Shown here in pieces: positions 42,387 to 51,465 of a stretch of DNA of 64,000 bases (positions are counted from its first letter, which is position 1; every line of letters starts with the position of its first letter). The translations under genes and the position numbers were made by a program. This DNA is from Myxococcales bacterium (GTDB taxonomy: Bacteria; Myxococcota_A; Polyangia; Polyangiales; Polyangiaceae). A model generated the notes under the pieces. The model was not told the DNA's origin. It searched no databases and was given only the letters and a program-made list of their open reading frames with translations. Location of the stretch: the NCBI GenBank assembly GCA_016706225.1, contig JADJKB010000021.1:496001-560000 (forward strand), in the 5' to 3' direction.

Positions 42387-43313
42387 TCAGCTCGCGCCGA
42401 GGGCGTGGCCGACGAAAAATCCGTCGCTGCCCTGGTTCTGATACAGGGGCAACAGCACCAGGCAGTCCTTCGGTGCGCGGATCTCGCCGCTCTTGTCGCG
42501 CGCGATCAGTGTTCCGGCCCGTGTAGGATGGATGGTCGAGAACCCGGGCTCCATCGCAAAACCGTGATCCGGGGTCACCGCATGCCTCGACTTCACCTCG
42601 ATCAAGCGCGGCAGATCCCCACGGGCCCGATCCAGTATTTCGTTGGAGGCATCGTAGTCGGGCACGTGACGCTTTTCGAACACGCCGCTGGCCACCAGCG
42701 CCACCGTGACCGCCGCCACCAGGTTGTCGCGGGCCTTCGCCCCGTCGTGCTGACCGCCCTCGACGGCGAACGTCACACACCCCCGCGCGCCGAGGTACCC
42801 GGTGAGCACTCCGGGCAGCTGCTCTTCGAGTCCCAGCAGGGTGGGCAGGGCGAAGTGCGCGGCGAACGCCCGGTGCGCTTCGGTCGGACCCACGACGCCG
42901 AAGGGTGTGCCCTCGGCCGACGTGGTGTGCAGATCGAGCGCAAACACCGGTCCCCGCGCGCGCCCGATGATGGCGTCGAGCACGTCCGCGAGCTCCACCG
43001 TCTCGTGGAACTCCGCCTCCGCGCCGCCCTCCGAGGCCTCGGCCACGGAGCGACGGGCGTGCAGCACCGCCTCCTCGGTCCACTGCCGGTTCAGATCGCA
43101 GTCCAGGTAGCGCCGACGCGCGACCAACGCCCGAAGGTTTCCGGCCAGCGCAACGACCTCACCGACCAGCGGGGTCTTGTCATGGCGGTGGCGAGACAAA
43201 ACGATGCGAGCCGCCTCGATGCCGGCGGGCTCGTTGCCGTGCACCCCACCCACGATGATGAGCGTCGGCCCCGGGTCCTTGCCGTCGATGCGGTTGATCT
43301 GCCTCGCGGTCAA
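42387..43313 (-). CDS. Aspartoacylase / succinylglutamate desuccinylase family zinc hydrolase
   Basis: A 308-residue M14-type metallohydrolase that removes acyl or amino-acid groups from N-acylated amino acids. Zinc ligands are His25 and Glu28 (GGVHGNEPAG) and His129 (ALDLHTTS). DCDLNRQW (72-79) supplies substrate contacts, and Glu185 (FAVEGGQHD) is the probable general base. All family-defining residues are present. Its start overlaps the end of the upstream GCS2-CBS gene by 4 bases, so a ligase that makes an amide and a hydrolase that breaks one are co-translated. The natural substrate may be the product of the cluster's ligases. That is inference. Confidence 0.85.
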   Translation of the reverse strand: MTARQINRIDGKDPGPTLIIVGGVHGNEPAGIEAARIVLSRHRHDKTPLVGEVVALAGNLRALVARRRYLDCDLNRQWTEEAVLHARRSVAEASEGGAEAEFHETVELADVLDAIIGRARGPVFALDLHTTSAEGTPFGVVGPTEAHRAFAAHFALPTLLGLEEQLPGVLTGYLGARGCVTFAVEGGQHDGAKARDNLVAAVTVALVASGVFEKRHVPDYDASNEILDRARGDLPRLIEVKSRHAVTPDHGFAMEPGFSTIHPTRAGTLIARDKSGEIRAPKDCLVLLPLYQNQGSDGFFVGHALGAS

Positions 43314-45289
43314 AGGTCGTCCTCACCAGTGACACTCGGGTGATTGACGCCGCTTGGCAGCACCTCGCTTGGCGGGCTGCCCGAGCGCTGCTCGATCAAC
43401 TTGTGGGCGATGGCCATGAAATCTTCGGCGGTGATGATGCCCACCAGCCGGTCGTCCTGAACCACGGGCAGACAGCCGAGTCGGTAACGCCGCATCAACC
43501 GAATGGCCTCGATGGTCTCGGTCTCCAGGCCGACCGTGGTCACGTCGGTGCGCATCAGCCGCCGGACGGGGGTGTCCTTGGTCGAACCACCGCTGGTCAA
43601 GAACCGCATCACCGAGCGATAGCTGATGAGGCCAATCAACCGGTGGTCCTTGTCCTCGACCGGGATGTGACGAATGCGCTCCCAATCCATCAAGATGGCG
43701 ACCATCTCGACGGGATCGTCGGCGTGGACCGTGAACAGATCCGTCGTCATGTACTGATCGACCCGCTGGTAGTTCTGCTGCGAGACGTCGGCCTCGTCCA
43801 GGCGGGCCCGCTCCCACTCGGCCACCGGGCGCCCCGTGAGCTGGCGCTGTACCGTCGCCGCGACCAAGGCGTTGGCGCGCTCCCCCAGGGTTCCCTTGTC
43901 CTTCAGGGCGTTCCACGACGACATCATCCAGCGTGCACCGGTGCGGGCGCTGCGCACCCGCGCCTCCACCACTCCCAGGTAGCGTTTGATGTCCGGCTCG
44001 TCGACCTGCTGGCGCCTGAGCCCCGCCTCCGCGATCGGCAAGAGCCGATCGAGGACCAGGGTCGAGGCCGCGATGTCCTTGCCATTGAGCCAGGTGAAGT
44101 TGGCGCTGAGCCCCTCCCGCGCAGCGGTGTAGAAATTCGCGCCGGCTTGGTCGAAGTCCATGCGTTTGCTGACGTCGATGCCGCGGGCGCCGAGCTCCGC
44201 CATCATGCCGAACCAGAACGCGCCGTTCGCAACCTCGTCCAAGATGCTCGGTCCGGACGGCATCACCCGGTTCTCGATGCGCAGGTGGGCCTTGCCGTCG
44301 GCGACGCCGTAACAGGCGCGGTTCCAGCGATAGATGGTGCCGTTGTGCAGGCGCAACGCCTTGAGCTGGGGCATCTCCCCGCGGTCGAGCACCGCCATCG
44401 GATCCTCGTCGAGGTCCGTGCCGACCAGCGTGCGGAAGCGCGCGATGTCCTCCTGGAAGATCTCGACGACCGAGTTCTTCACCCAGCGAGTGCCGAAGCT
44501 CACGCGGGCCTCGCTCTCGCGCAGGTGGTGGGTGTGACTGCGGGTGTCCACGGCCTGGCGAAACAGCGCAATCCGAGTCTCGGCCCAGAGCCGGCGCCCG
44601 AACAGGAGCGGTGAGTTCGCCGAGATGCTCATCATCGGGCCCGCGAGCAGCTGGGCGACGTTGTACATCCGCGCAAACTCGTCGGCGTCGACCTGCAAGT
44701 GTACCTGAAAGCTGGAGTTGCAGGCCTCGACCATCACCGAGTCGTGCTCGATGATCAGCTCGTCGAGCCCCTTCAGCGAAAACTCGAATTTGCCGTCCCT
44801 GAGCTCGTGCATGACCTTGGCCAGCGCCAGGTAGCGCGGGCTCGGCACCATGTTGTGGAGCCCGAGATCGGATTTTCGCATCGTCGGCAAGATGCCGACC
44901 AAGATCGGCTTGATGCCGAGCTCCGCAGCGGCCACGCGCGTCTTCTCCATCAGCTCGTCGAGCTGGGTTTCCATGCGCCGCAGTCCATCACCGGAGAACG
45001 GTTGTGGATCGCAGTTGGCTTCGAGCTGGAACTTGCCGAGCTCCGTGGTGAAGTGGTCGTCCTTCAGCCGCTCGAGCAGCTCCAGCGCCACACCCGCAGG
45101 CGTCCAGGCGCTGTCGATCAGGAACATCTCCTGCTCCGCCCCGACCCGGCGCACTCCCTTTTCGAACAGCCCCTCACGCAACATGCGCTCGACCGCGCGG
45201 AGATCTGCCAAAATGGCGTGCATGAACTCACGACGGCGCTGAGCGTCGTGGTCGGCTTCCACCTGTTTGTGGGGCCGCGTGTTGGTCAT
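43310..45289 (-). CDS. GCS2-family carboxylate-amine ligase fused to tandem CBS domains
   Basis: A 659-residue fusion. Residues ~30-440 form a glutamate-cysteine-ligase-like (GCS2) catalytic domain with GAEQEMFLID, FQLEANCDPQPF, SSFQVHLQVD, SANSPLLFGRR and RIENRVMPSGPS. These match the ATP/metal and amino-acid-binding elements of the family. Residues ~515-640 hold two CBS domains (YMTTDLFTVHADDPV and MRTDVTTVGLETETI), which usually bind adenine nucleotides and give allosteric control. Such ligases use glutamate-like or other carboxylates; the amine partner here is unknown. It lies 13 bp downstream of an esterase-like gene and overlaps the aspartoacylase-like gene by 4 bases. The CBS pair suggests regulation by energy state. 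Confidence 0.87.
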   Translation of the reverse strand: MTNTRPHKQVEADHDAQRRREFMHAILADLRAVERMLREGLFEKGVRRVGAEQEMFLIDSAWTPAGVALELLERLKDDHFTTELGKFQLEANCDPQPFSGDGLRRMETQLDELMEKTRVAAAELGIKPILVGILPTMRKSDLGLHNMVPSPRYLALAKVMHELRDGKFEFSLKGLDELIIEHDSVMVEACNSSFQVHLQVDADEFARMYNVAQLLAGPMMSISANSPLLFGRRLWAETRIALFRQAVDTRSHTHHLRESEARVSFGTRWVKNSVVEIFQEDIARFRTLVGTDLDEDPMAVLDRGEMPQLKALRLHNGTIYRWNRACYGVADGKAHLRIENRVMPSGPSILDEVANGAFWFGMMAELGARGIDVSKRMDFDQAGANFYTAAREGLSANFTWLNGKDIAASTLVLDRLLPIAEAGLRRQQVDEPDIKRYLGVVEARVRSARTGARWMMSSWNALKDKGTLGERANALVAATVQRQLTGRPVAEWERARLDEADVSQQNYQRVDQYMTTDLFTVHADDPVEMVAILMDWERIRHIPVEDKDHRLIGLISYRSVMRFLTSGGSTKDTPVRRLMRTDVTTVGLETETIEAIRLMRRYRLGCLPVVQDDRLVGIITAEDFMAIAHKLIEQRSGSPPSEVLPSGVNHPSVTGEDDL

Positions 45290-45302
45290 CCCCTCTGCCC
45301 TC

Positions 45303-46040
45303 TCACTTGGTCCACTCGCTCAGCACCTGAGGCAGCATCTTGCGCCAGGTGACCCAGTCGTGATGCCAGTCTTTTCCCCACGAATCGACCCGGTTCGGGA
45401 TGCCCGCACGACCGAGGGCGTTGGCCATTGCCCAGGACTCTCCGATGTCCTCGGCCCGTCCCTCGCCGCTCGGCATCAGAATGAAACGACTCCGGAGCAC
45501 GTCGAGGTGGCGGCCCGCGAGGGAGGGCACGAAGTGAACGGGGGACGAGACCCAGAAATCGTCGCTGAACTCACTCGAGTGGGCGTCGTAGAAGCGACGA
45601 ATGTCGTACGTCCCGCTCATGGCGCACGCGCGTGAAAATAGGTGCGGGAAGCGGCACACCATCGCGATGGAGTGCAGCGCGCCGATGCTCGAACCCGCGG
45701 CCCAGACCTCGAGGTTCGAGTTCTTGCAGTCGCTGTGGATGGCCGGCACCACCTCGGTCTTGATGTAGTAGTGGAACTGATTCTGGAGCCACATCTGGTG
45801 GCGGGCCGAACCCTCGCGGGCCAAGAGGGCCTTGCCCGCCACGCTGTCGACCGAATAGACCTTGATGCGGCCTGCGTCGATCAACGGTCGGAGCACGTCG
45901 ATCATCTGGAAGCGCTCGATCTCTTCGGCGTCACCGCCGGCGGTCGGGAAGACCAGCACCGGCTGACCGAAGGTACCCCAGCGCACCAAGGTCACGTCGC
46001 GCTCGACACATGGGGATCGCCAACGTTCGACGGCCTTCAT
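45303..46040 (-). CDS. Esterase-like alpha/beta hydrolase (cluster member)
   Basis: A 245-residue soluble hydrolase of the putative-esterase type (esterase D / Fes-like). The nucleophile elbow is AAGSSIGALHS. The C-terminal DWHHDWVTW supplies the likely catalytic histidine. An early VLVFPTAGG holds the oxyanion region. No signal peptide. The ATG at 46040 overlaps the stop of the upstream ATP-grasp gene (ATGA), so it was preferred to a GTG-type start nine codons earlier. Coupled translation with an ATP-grasp ligase suggests it acts on the same product, perhaps as a releasing or transferring enzyme. A second esterase-like gene lies at 48117. Confidence 0.8.
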   Translation of the reverse strand: MKAVERWRSPCVERDVTLVRWGTFGQPVLVFPTAGGDAEEIERFQMIDVLRPLIDAGRIKVYSVDSVAGKALLAREGSARHQMWLQNQFHYYIKTEVVPAIHSDCKNSNLEVWAAGSSIGALHSIAMVCRFPHLFSRACAMSGTYDIRRFYDAHSSEFSDDFWVSSPVHFVPSLAGRHLDVLRSRFILMPSGEGRAEDIGESWAMANALGRAGIPNRVDSWGKDWHHDWVTWRKMLPQVLSEWTK

Positions 46041-47290
46041 GCCGACGCTCCTTGTTCCGCACGCCATTTCTGCACCCGCTGCCAGAACAGCTCGGTGAAC
46101 TCACTCACCTCGTGGGCAGGGAAGAGCGCCGCCGTCTTCTTGCGCACGGCCTCTTCTTTGGCCACCTCGCTGCCGAAGAACTCGTGGGCGACGGCGTCGA
46201 GGTGCCCCAAGTGTTTCTCGCAGAACTCCTCGAAGCGCTCACGCTCGAAGCGTGCTTCGGCGATCTGGGCGTAGGCCCGGAGTTTGTCCTTGTAGGGGCG
46301 GTCCTGGTCGGCGGCGATGGCGTAGAACGGCTCCCAATCCAGGTTCTTGCGCATCTTTCGCTTCGTCACGGCAGCGAACACACTCCAGCGGATCTTCGCC
46401 TTCACCAACCAGGCGAAGTGATAGTGCAGCGACGTGACCTGCGAGTCCGGGCAGGCGTTGGCGAAGTCGATCGGGTACCAGACGCCCTGCTTCGAGAGCG
46501 CCTCGCACGAGTTGAAATCCCAACCGAAGAAGGCGTTGATGGTCAGGGTGGTGTCACGAATGACCTGTGCGTCATCCGCGGACAAGAAGCTAGCCTCGGC
46601 GTCCATCGTGTAGCGGTTGTGGAGCGCTGCGCTCGGGTCGTAGCGCACGATGCGGGTCTGGGGCCCGATCCCGACGCAACGGATGAAGTGGTCGAACGGC
46701 TCGATGGCCTTCTGCAGGTGCATCACGAGCTTGCCGCTCTCGTCGTAGCGAGCGCGCAAGCTGGCCTCGTCGGCGATGCGATTGACGCCCTTCCACCCGC
46801 CCCCGTCGTACGGTTTCATGAACAGCGGGTACCCAAGCGACTGCCCCACCTTGCCCAGGTCGAAGAGTTTTGCGTAACGGCTGAGTGTCGGTTTGAGATC
46901 CGGCAGCGGCTCGTAGGACTTGGGGGGCACCATCCAGGTGTCAGGGATCGGCATCCCCAGCTGCATCATGGCGCAGTACGTGGTCTGTTTTTCCATGGAC
47001 TGGACGGCCCACGGGTTGTTCAGGACGTACAGGCCATCCATCAAGATGGACTTTTTTATCCACTCGCGACTGGTGTGGTACCAGTGCGTCAAACGGTCGA
47101 GCACCACGTCGTAGTTGCAGGGCTGGCGCAGGTCGAACGGCTCGATGGTCACTCGATCGACCGCGACCCCAACGCGATCCCCTTGCCAGTCGATGGACAG
47201 GTCCAACCGCTTGACGATTTCTTCGTAACAGATCGGCCAGCAGATGTCGGCGCCGAGGGAGAGGCCGATGTTGCGGGTGACGTTGGCCAT
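46037..47290 (-). CDS. ATP-grasp ligase of a distinct subfamily (cluster member 3)
   Basis: A 417-residue protein with an ATP-grasp core, clearly different from the three HMEWF-type ligases of the cluster. It opens with a conserved IGLSLGADICWPICYE segment. Nucleotide binding is suggested by YPLFMKPYDGGGWKGV. The metal-binding region is probably FFGWDFNSCEAL with VWYPIDFANACPDSQ. The helical end (~330-417) is extra. The ATG at 47290 follows GGAGGGACC, which supports the start. It is co-translated with the esterase downstream. Relatives with this combination occur in other amidoligase clusters, as I recall from comparative surveys. The substrate is unknown. Confidence 0.75.
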   Translation of the reverse strand: MANVTRNIGLSLGADICWPICYEEIVKRLDLSIDWQGDRVGVAVDRVTIEPFDLRQPCNYDVVLDRLTHWYHTSREWIKKSILMDGLYVLNNPWAVQSMEKQTTYCAMMQLGMPIPDTWMVPPKSYEPLPDLKPTLSRYAKLFDLGKVGQSLGYPLFMKPYDGGGWKGVNRIADEASLRARYDESGKLVMHLQKAIEPFDHFIRCVGIGPQTRIVRYDPSAALHNRYTMDAEASFLSADDAQVIRDTTLTINAFFGWDFNSCEALSKQGVWYPIDFANACPDSQVTSLHYHFAWLVKAKIRWSVFAAVTKRKMRKNLDWEPFYAIAADQDRPYKDKLRAYAQIAEARFERERFEEFCEKHLGHLDAVAHEFFGSEVAKEEAVRKKTAALFPAHEVSEFTELFWQRVQKWRAEQGASA

Positions 47291-47395
47291 TTGGGCGGTC
47301 CCTCCTATGCCCAAATCCCGCCCGGCGCCACGGGAAAGCGTGACTTTCTGGGAGTCGGCCACGGCCCGAGCCGCCGAGGGCTTTGGCAGCCGATT

Positions 47396-48106
47396 TCAGC
47401 CCCGACCGAAGAGCTCGCGCTCCAGCTCGTCGGCCGCCGCCGTCACCTCGTCGACCGGGGTGCCGAGGGCCTTGGCGGCCTGGGCGTCGGACACCGCCCC
47501 CTCTTCCATCAGCGCTGCGGCGTAGTTTCGGGCCGCCGGGCTGGCTCGGTGCAGTGCGCTCTTCACGTCGATGGCCACCCGCACGTCCGCGATGGCGCGC
47601 TCTAGTCGACCCAGGATGCGCGTGGCGCGCACCTCGCCCTGTCTCGCGTCGCGACGCACGACCTTGCGCTTCTTGGGCGCCTTCGCCTCGCCAAAACCCT
47701 TCGCGCCGGGGCGCGACGCAAAACGCTCCAGGAAGGCTTCGCTCGTCTCGAGCGGGTAGTCGTTCAGGAAGAGGAGCGAGCTCTGCGTGCGCTCCAGCAG
47801 GAACCGAAAGATCGACAGCTGCAGGCCACCGGCCTCGAGCTCGCCGGGGTGATCGATGCTGAACACGGACTGGCACTCCGCGAGTCGGTCGAGCAGCTCG
47901 GGGGCGAGCTTCTCGCCGAGCCGCGCATACCCATCCCTGACCTCATCGGCGGTGGGGAGCTTGCCGCCGGCACCCATCTCACCCCACTCGTCTTCTGCCT
48001 CGGGGTGCTCTTCGAGATAACTCTCGACCAGGCGCTCGCACGCCGTGCCAAGCTCGAGCATTTCTCGGGGTGATAGCCGGCTGATGATCAGGTAGGTCGC
48101 ACTCAT
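47396..48106 (-). CDS. Hypothetical helical protein in the amidoligase cluster
   Basis: A 236-residue soluble protein, not recognised. It is largely helical and acidic in the first half (YLEEHPEAEDEWGEMG). A basic patch sits in the middle (PKKRKVVRRDARQ), and an Ala-rich helical end has a helix-turn-helix-like rhythm (VSDAQAAKALGTPVDEVTAAADELE). The basic patch and final helices could bind nucleic acid, but there is no family match I can name. It lies between the ATP-grasp gene (105 bp) and the second esterase gene (10 bp), so it belongs to the same transcription unit. Confidence 0.7.
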   Translation of the reverse strand: MSATYLIISRLSPREMLELGTACERLVESYLEEHPEAEDEWGEMGAGGKLPTADEVRDGYARLGEKLAPELLDRLAECQSVFSIDHPGELEAGGLQLSIFRFLLERTQSSLLFLNDYPLETSEAFLERFASRPGAKGFGEAKAPKKRKVVRRDARQGEVRATRILGRLERAIADVRVAIDVKSALHRASPAARNYAAALMEEGAVSDAQAAKALGTPVDEVTAAADELERELFGRG

Positions 48107-48116
48107 CGGCAGATCC

Positions 48117-49253
48117 TCACTCGTAGACGAACAATAGTGGTCCCGGGAACAGCCACGAGAGGCCTTCGCGCAGGCGATCTCGCCAGTTCTCCCAGTTGTG
48201 GCCGTCTCGGGCCTCGATGTAACGCACGTCCATGCCGGTCGCCTGCAGCACCGGCACCAGCGATCGGTTCTCGTAGATCAAAGACTCGTACATGCCACAG
48301 CTGACGAAGATGCGTTCGGCCATGGCGACCGGCCGCGCGCGCAGCTGGTTGACGAACGCGACCACGGGGTCGAACAGCGGCCCGCGGTGATTGCGATCTC
48401 CGATGTCGGTGAAGGCGAAGGACCCCGACTGCAAGAGCAGGCGCCCGAAGAACCCCGGCCGGCGCCAGGCAGCGGACAGCGCCGCTACGGCCCCGAAGCT
48501 CGCGCCCATCAGGCACCGCGCCTGCGGTCGACTGTCGACGGGCAGCGCGCGTTCGAGCTGCGGCACCAGCTCGTCCGTCAAGTACCGCGCGTGGCGCTCG
48601 TCGTTGGCGTACTCGACCAGCCGATCGGGGGAGCTGGTCATGCACACGATCATGTCGGGGATTTCCAGCCGGTGCGTCAGGTTGTCCAGGATCGTGCCAA
48701 GCGACGCGTAGCGCAGGTAGTCGTGCCCGTCGTGCACGATCAGGAGCGGGTAGCGTCGTGTCCTGCGGAAGCGAGCCGGCAGGTAGATCTCGACGCGCCG
48801 CCGGCCAAAAGTCGGACCATCGAGGAAGAGCTCGTCGATCTTCCCTGGGCGGGACTCCGGGTCGTGGTTGATCCAGGTCGGCGCTTCGTAGCCCGACCCG
48901 TGGGCGACGGAGTTCGCGCCGAAGGGATCCCGCGCGCGGTTCGGGTTGAGTGGATCCTCCATCCACTCGCCGCGGCCGTTGCGTACGACCTCGAGTTTGT
49001 ATTCGACGCGCGAGGCCGCCGGCAGCTCGAGGGTCAGATACCAGACGTTGGTGCCCTCGACGCGGGTCAGCTGCTGACTCGAGGGCAGGCCGAACACCCA
49101 GTGCTTGAGGTGGATTGCCTCGGCGTCGCCGCGAAACACGATCGTGATGGCAGGGCCTTCGACGATGGGGAAGGTGCGCTCGGCAAAAAACTTGTCGACC
49201 GCCTCCGGCGTGCGCGGGCCCTGTGCCAGCTCTTCGATGGCCCGGGCGTTCAT
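48117..49253 (-). CDS. Enterochelin-esterase-like hydrolase with N-terminal beta-sandwich
   Basis: A 378-residue hydrolase. Residues ~25-125 look like the Ig-like (CBM48/Fes N-terminal) beta-sandwich (AITIVFRGDAEAIHLKHWVFG, EYKLEVVRNGRGEWMEDPLNP). Residues ~145-375 form a putative-esterase alpha/beta hydrolase. The nucleophile is in LMGASFGAVAA, the acid is probably near SCGMYES, and the histidine is in DGHNWENWRD. No signal peptide. The ATG at 49253 overlaps the stop of the serine-less S51-like gene upstream. In Fes-type enzymes this fold cleaves peptide-like ester macrocycles. Here it may release or trim the product of the surrounding ligases. Confidence 0.83.
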   Translation of the reverse strand: MNARAIEELAQGPRTPEAVDKFFAERTFPIVEGPAITIVFRGDAEAIHLKHWVFGLPSSQQLTRVEGTNVWYLTLELPAASRVEYKLEVVRNGRGEWMEDPLNPNRARDPFGANSVAHGSGYEAPTWINHDPESRPGKIDELFLDGPTFGRRRVEIYLPARFRRTRRYPLLIVHDGHDYLRYASLGTILDNLTHRLEIPDMIVCMTSSPDRLVEYANDERHARYLTDELVPQLERALPVDSRPQARCLMGASFGAVAALSAAWRRPGFFGRLLLQSGSFAFTDIGDRNHRGPLFDPVVAFVNQLRARPVAMAERIFVSCGMYESLIYENRSLVPVLQATGMDVRYIEARDGHNWENWRDRLREGLSWLFPGPLLFVYE

Positions 49254-50194
49254 CCCGTCCACCCCACGGCGAACTCGCCGTCCGGCCAGAGTCGATGGCA
49301 GCTAGCGCCAGTCACGCGACCGTTCTCGGAAAATACTCGGGCCCCCTCGTCGAGGGCGGCGCAGGTCGCCGGCGCAATGCGCTGCACGAAGCGGGCGATG
49401 CCCGGCGCGTCGTCGGTCCGAATGCGATGTTTCGGATCCGGTAGCACCACCAGATCGCGCACCAGCCCAAAGCCCCAATCGAGCGCCTCGGCGATGCCGG
49501 TGCCGTGCGGGGGGAAATCGTGGAACAGGTAGATGCGCTCCGTCAGCACCATTGCGCCAGCGGCGGCGGCGAACCAGCGTTTCTTCCGGGCTATCCCCGT
49601 CAGATCGAACAGCTTCATGCGATTGAGGAGCGACGCCACGTGCCCGCCCATCACCACGACTGCCTCCGAGTCGTCCACGAGCTTCTTGATCTCGGCCCGG
49701 TGTTTGGCGACCGCCGTGCGCTCGGCGAGCCGCCACTTCTCTTCGAACGCCGCGTGGGTCGCCCGGCAACGCTCGAGGTGGTCTCCGTCCAGCTGGCGCA
49801 GCCCCTCGACTGACTCGTGCACCTCTTCGGCCAACAGCTCCGGGTCGACGTGACGAACCGAGATGGCCCGCGCTGCCTCGAAGGCGTGGTCCAGGCGGAT
49901 TCGATAGAAGTCGTTGACGTTTCGGAGCCGCGCCTGCCGCGCCTTGTGCGCCTGCGCCAGCTCCTTGTCCGCCGCGAACAGCTGCTCGGAGCGCGCGTGT
50001 AACGTGAGGTTCACCGCCTTCACGCCCAGCTCCGCGATCAGCGCCTGGTCGTCGGCCTCGCGCTCCTGCCAGCCGGCAGTCACTAGGGCGATCTGACCGC
50101 GCACGCCCGCCTCCGCCAGCGCGGCGCCAACGTCGGGTTTCGCTTGCTGGGGTCCCAGGAGGACCACCGAAGGGAGCCGGCTCAGTTGGCCCAC
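49250..50194 (-). CDS. Peptidase E / cyanophycinase-fold (S51-like) protein lacking the catalytic serine
   Basis: 314 residues from a GTG at 50194, which lies inside the end of the upstream ATP-grasp gene (13-base overlap). The central helical insert (~70-170) is unusual. The C-terminal ~140 residues follow the S51 pattern: a VVVMGGH turn at 180-185, the position of the nucleophile elbow at ~209-215, then LVRDLVVLPDPKHRIR and the late LDEGARVFSENGRVTG. The elbow reads AAAAGAM where the cyanophycinase in this window has GTSAGAA, so the nucleophile is replaced by alanine at residue 211. Peptidase activity is therefore unlikely, and a binding or scaffolding role is more plausible. The family assignment is from pattern only. 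Confidence 0.65.
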   Translation of the reverse strand: MGQLSRLPSVVLLGPQQAKPDVGAALAEAGVRGQIALVTAGWQEREADDQALIAELGVKAVNLTLHARSEQLFAADKELAQAHKARQARLRNVNDFYRIRLDHAFEAARAISVRHVDPELLAEEVHESVEGLRQLDGDHLERCRATHAAFEEKWRLAERTAVAKHRAEIKKLVDDSEAVVVMGGHVASLLNRMKLFDLTGIARKKRWFAAAAGAMVLTERIYLFHDFPPHGTGIAEALDWGFGLVRDLVVLPDPKHRIRTDDAPGIARFVQRIAPATCAALDEGARVFSENGRVTGASCHRLWPDGEFAVGWTG

Positions 50195-51408
50195 ACCTTC
50201 ACCGTCTGTCCGACGATGTCCAGCATGCGGCGGAGCTCGTCGTAGTTTTCGTGTTTCATGCGCAGCCACGCGTTCGCCATGTAGCCGGCCTCGACCGGCT
50301 GAGTGGGCGTGCCCTCGGGCGGGGTGTGGGCGTCGATGATGTGCTGCCCGAACGATTTGCCGATGGCCTCGAGACCCTGGTAACCACTGATGCGTCCGTC
50401 CTGGCTGGGCCTGAGCGCGATGATGCCGGCGGAGAAACGCCGCGAAGTACGCTGGCTCGGCCGGGCATGGCAGATGGCCATCGCCCACTCGCGATAGAGA
50501 TCCATGTCGTTGCCGACGTTGTAGAGATCCCAGGCGCGCACCCCCGGCGGGCGGCAGCCGATCTCGGAGAACTTCAGGCCCTTCGGGCCCGAGAACCACT
50601 CCATATGTGTCGCCGAGGTCTCGATGCCGAGGAGCTGCACCACCTTGCGCCCGAGCAGCTTGACCTCGTCGTAGCCCGACGCGGAGTCGATGCGATTTGT
50701 GGCGATGAACTGCGGCGAAATCCAGCGCTTGCGCATGGCCTCGAGCACGTTCGGGTAGTAGTGCGTCGCGAAATCGTGCACGACCTGGCCGCGGATCGAG
50801 AGGGTGTCGTAGAAACCCTCGTGGCCCTCGATGAACTCTTCGACGGCGATGGACCGACCCGGGCGGTCGAGGCCGAGAGATGCGAGGGCGGGACCGAGCT
50901 CGGCCAACGAGTCCACGCGCGCCGCGCCGGAGGCGCCCGCGCCATCACGTGGCTTCAAGATCACGGGAAACCCGACGCGCTCGATGAACTCGCGGATTTC
51001 GGCGACCGAGGAGGCACCCGTCGACTGCGCGCACGGAACGCCGCCGGCTCGTAGCGCCTCTTTCATGGCCGGTTTGTCCCGACACAGGAAGGCGGTGCGC
51101 ACGGAGGTCCCGGGGATCTGAGCGGCCTCGCGCACCTTGGCGATGGGCATGATGTGCGCTTCGACCGTCGCCTCCAGGCGATCGACGTGGGCGCGCCGCT
51201 GAATGAAGCGCAGAGCTCGGAGCACGGCGCCCTCGTCACAAACGGAGCCGACCTCTTCGTAGTGCAAGATCCAGCGCTTCAGCTCGTCGTCCAGCGAGTC
51301 CTTGCTGCCCTCGCCGATGGCAGTCACCGTGGCGCCGACCTCGGCCAACGCCTTGACGAAGAGCTTCTGGTTGCCCGGAAAGCGGGGCTCGATGAAGACG
51401 ACGTGCAT
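50182..51408 (-). CDS. ATP-grasp carboxylate-amine ligase (cluster member 4)
   Basis: A 408-residue ATP-grasp enzyme starting MHVVFIEPRFP, in the same style as the two divergent ligases at 39.9-42.4 kb. Nucleotide-binding motif: FPVILKPRDGAGASGAARV. A central EEFIEGHEGFYDTL follows. The metal-binding end is ATHMEWFSGPKGLKFSEIGCRPPGVR, which shares HMEWF with both. The Glu and Asn/Arg residues expected for Mg-ATP are present. It overlaps the S51-like gene by 13 bases and is the first gene of the long minus-strand run that continues to the GCS2 and aspartoacylase-like genes. A 57-bp gap separates it from glycogen synthase upstream. Substrate unknown. Confidence 0.85.
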   Translation of the reverse strand: MHVVFIEPRFPGNQKLFVKALAEVGATVTAIGEGSKDSLDDELKRWILHYEEVGSVCDEGAVLRALRFIQRRAHVDRLEATVEAHIMPIAKVREAAQIPGTSVRTAFLCRDKPAMKEALRAGGVPCAQSTGASSVAEIREFIERVGFPVILKPRDGAGASGAARVDSLAELGPALASLGLDRPGRSIAVEEFIEGHEGFYDTLSIRGQVVHDFATHYYPNVLEAMRKRWISPQFIATNRIDSASGYDEVKLLGRKVVQLLGIETSATHMEWFSGPKGLKFSEIGCRPPGVRAWDLYNVGNDMDLYREWAMAICHARPSQRTSRRFSAGIIALRPSQDGRISGYQGLEAIGKSFGQHIIDAHTPPEGTPTQPVEAGYMANAWLRMKHENYDELRRMLDIVGQTVKVWAN

Positions 51409-51465
51409 GATTGACCGCGGAATCTACGCCGGGGCGGCCGGCGTGTCGATGACGTGCGGGCGTCA

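Noticed and set aside
46037..47290. Possible assignment as glutathione synthetase or D-Ala-D-Ala ligase
   Set aside because: Only the generic ATP-grasp glycine-rich and metal-binding features match. The N-terminus and spacing do not fit either family.
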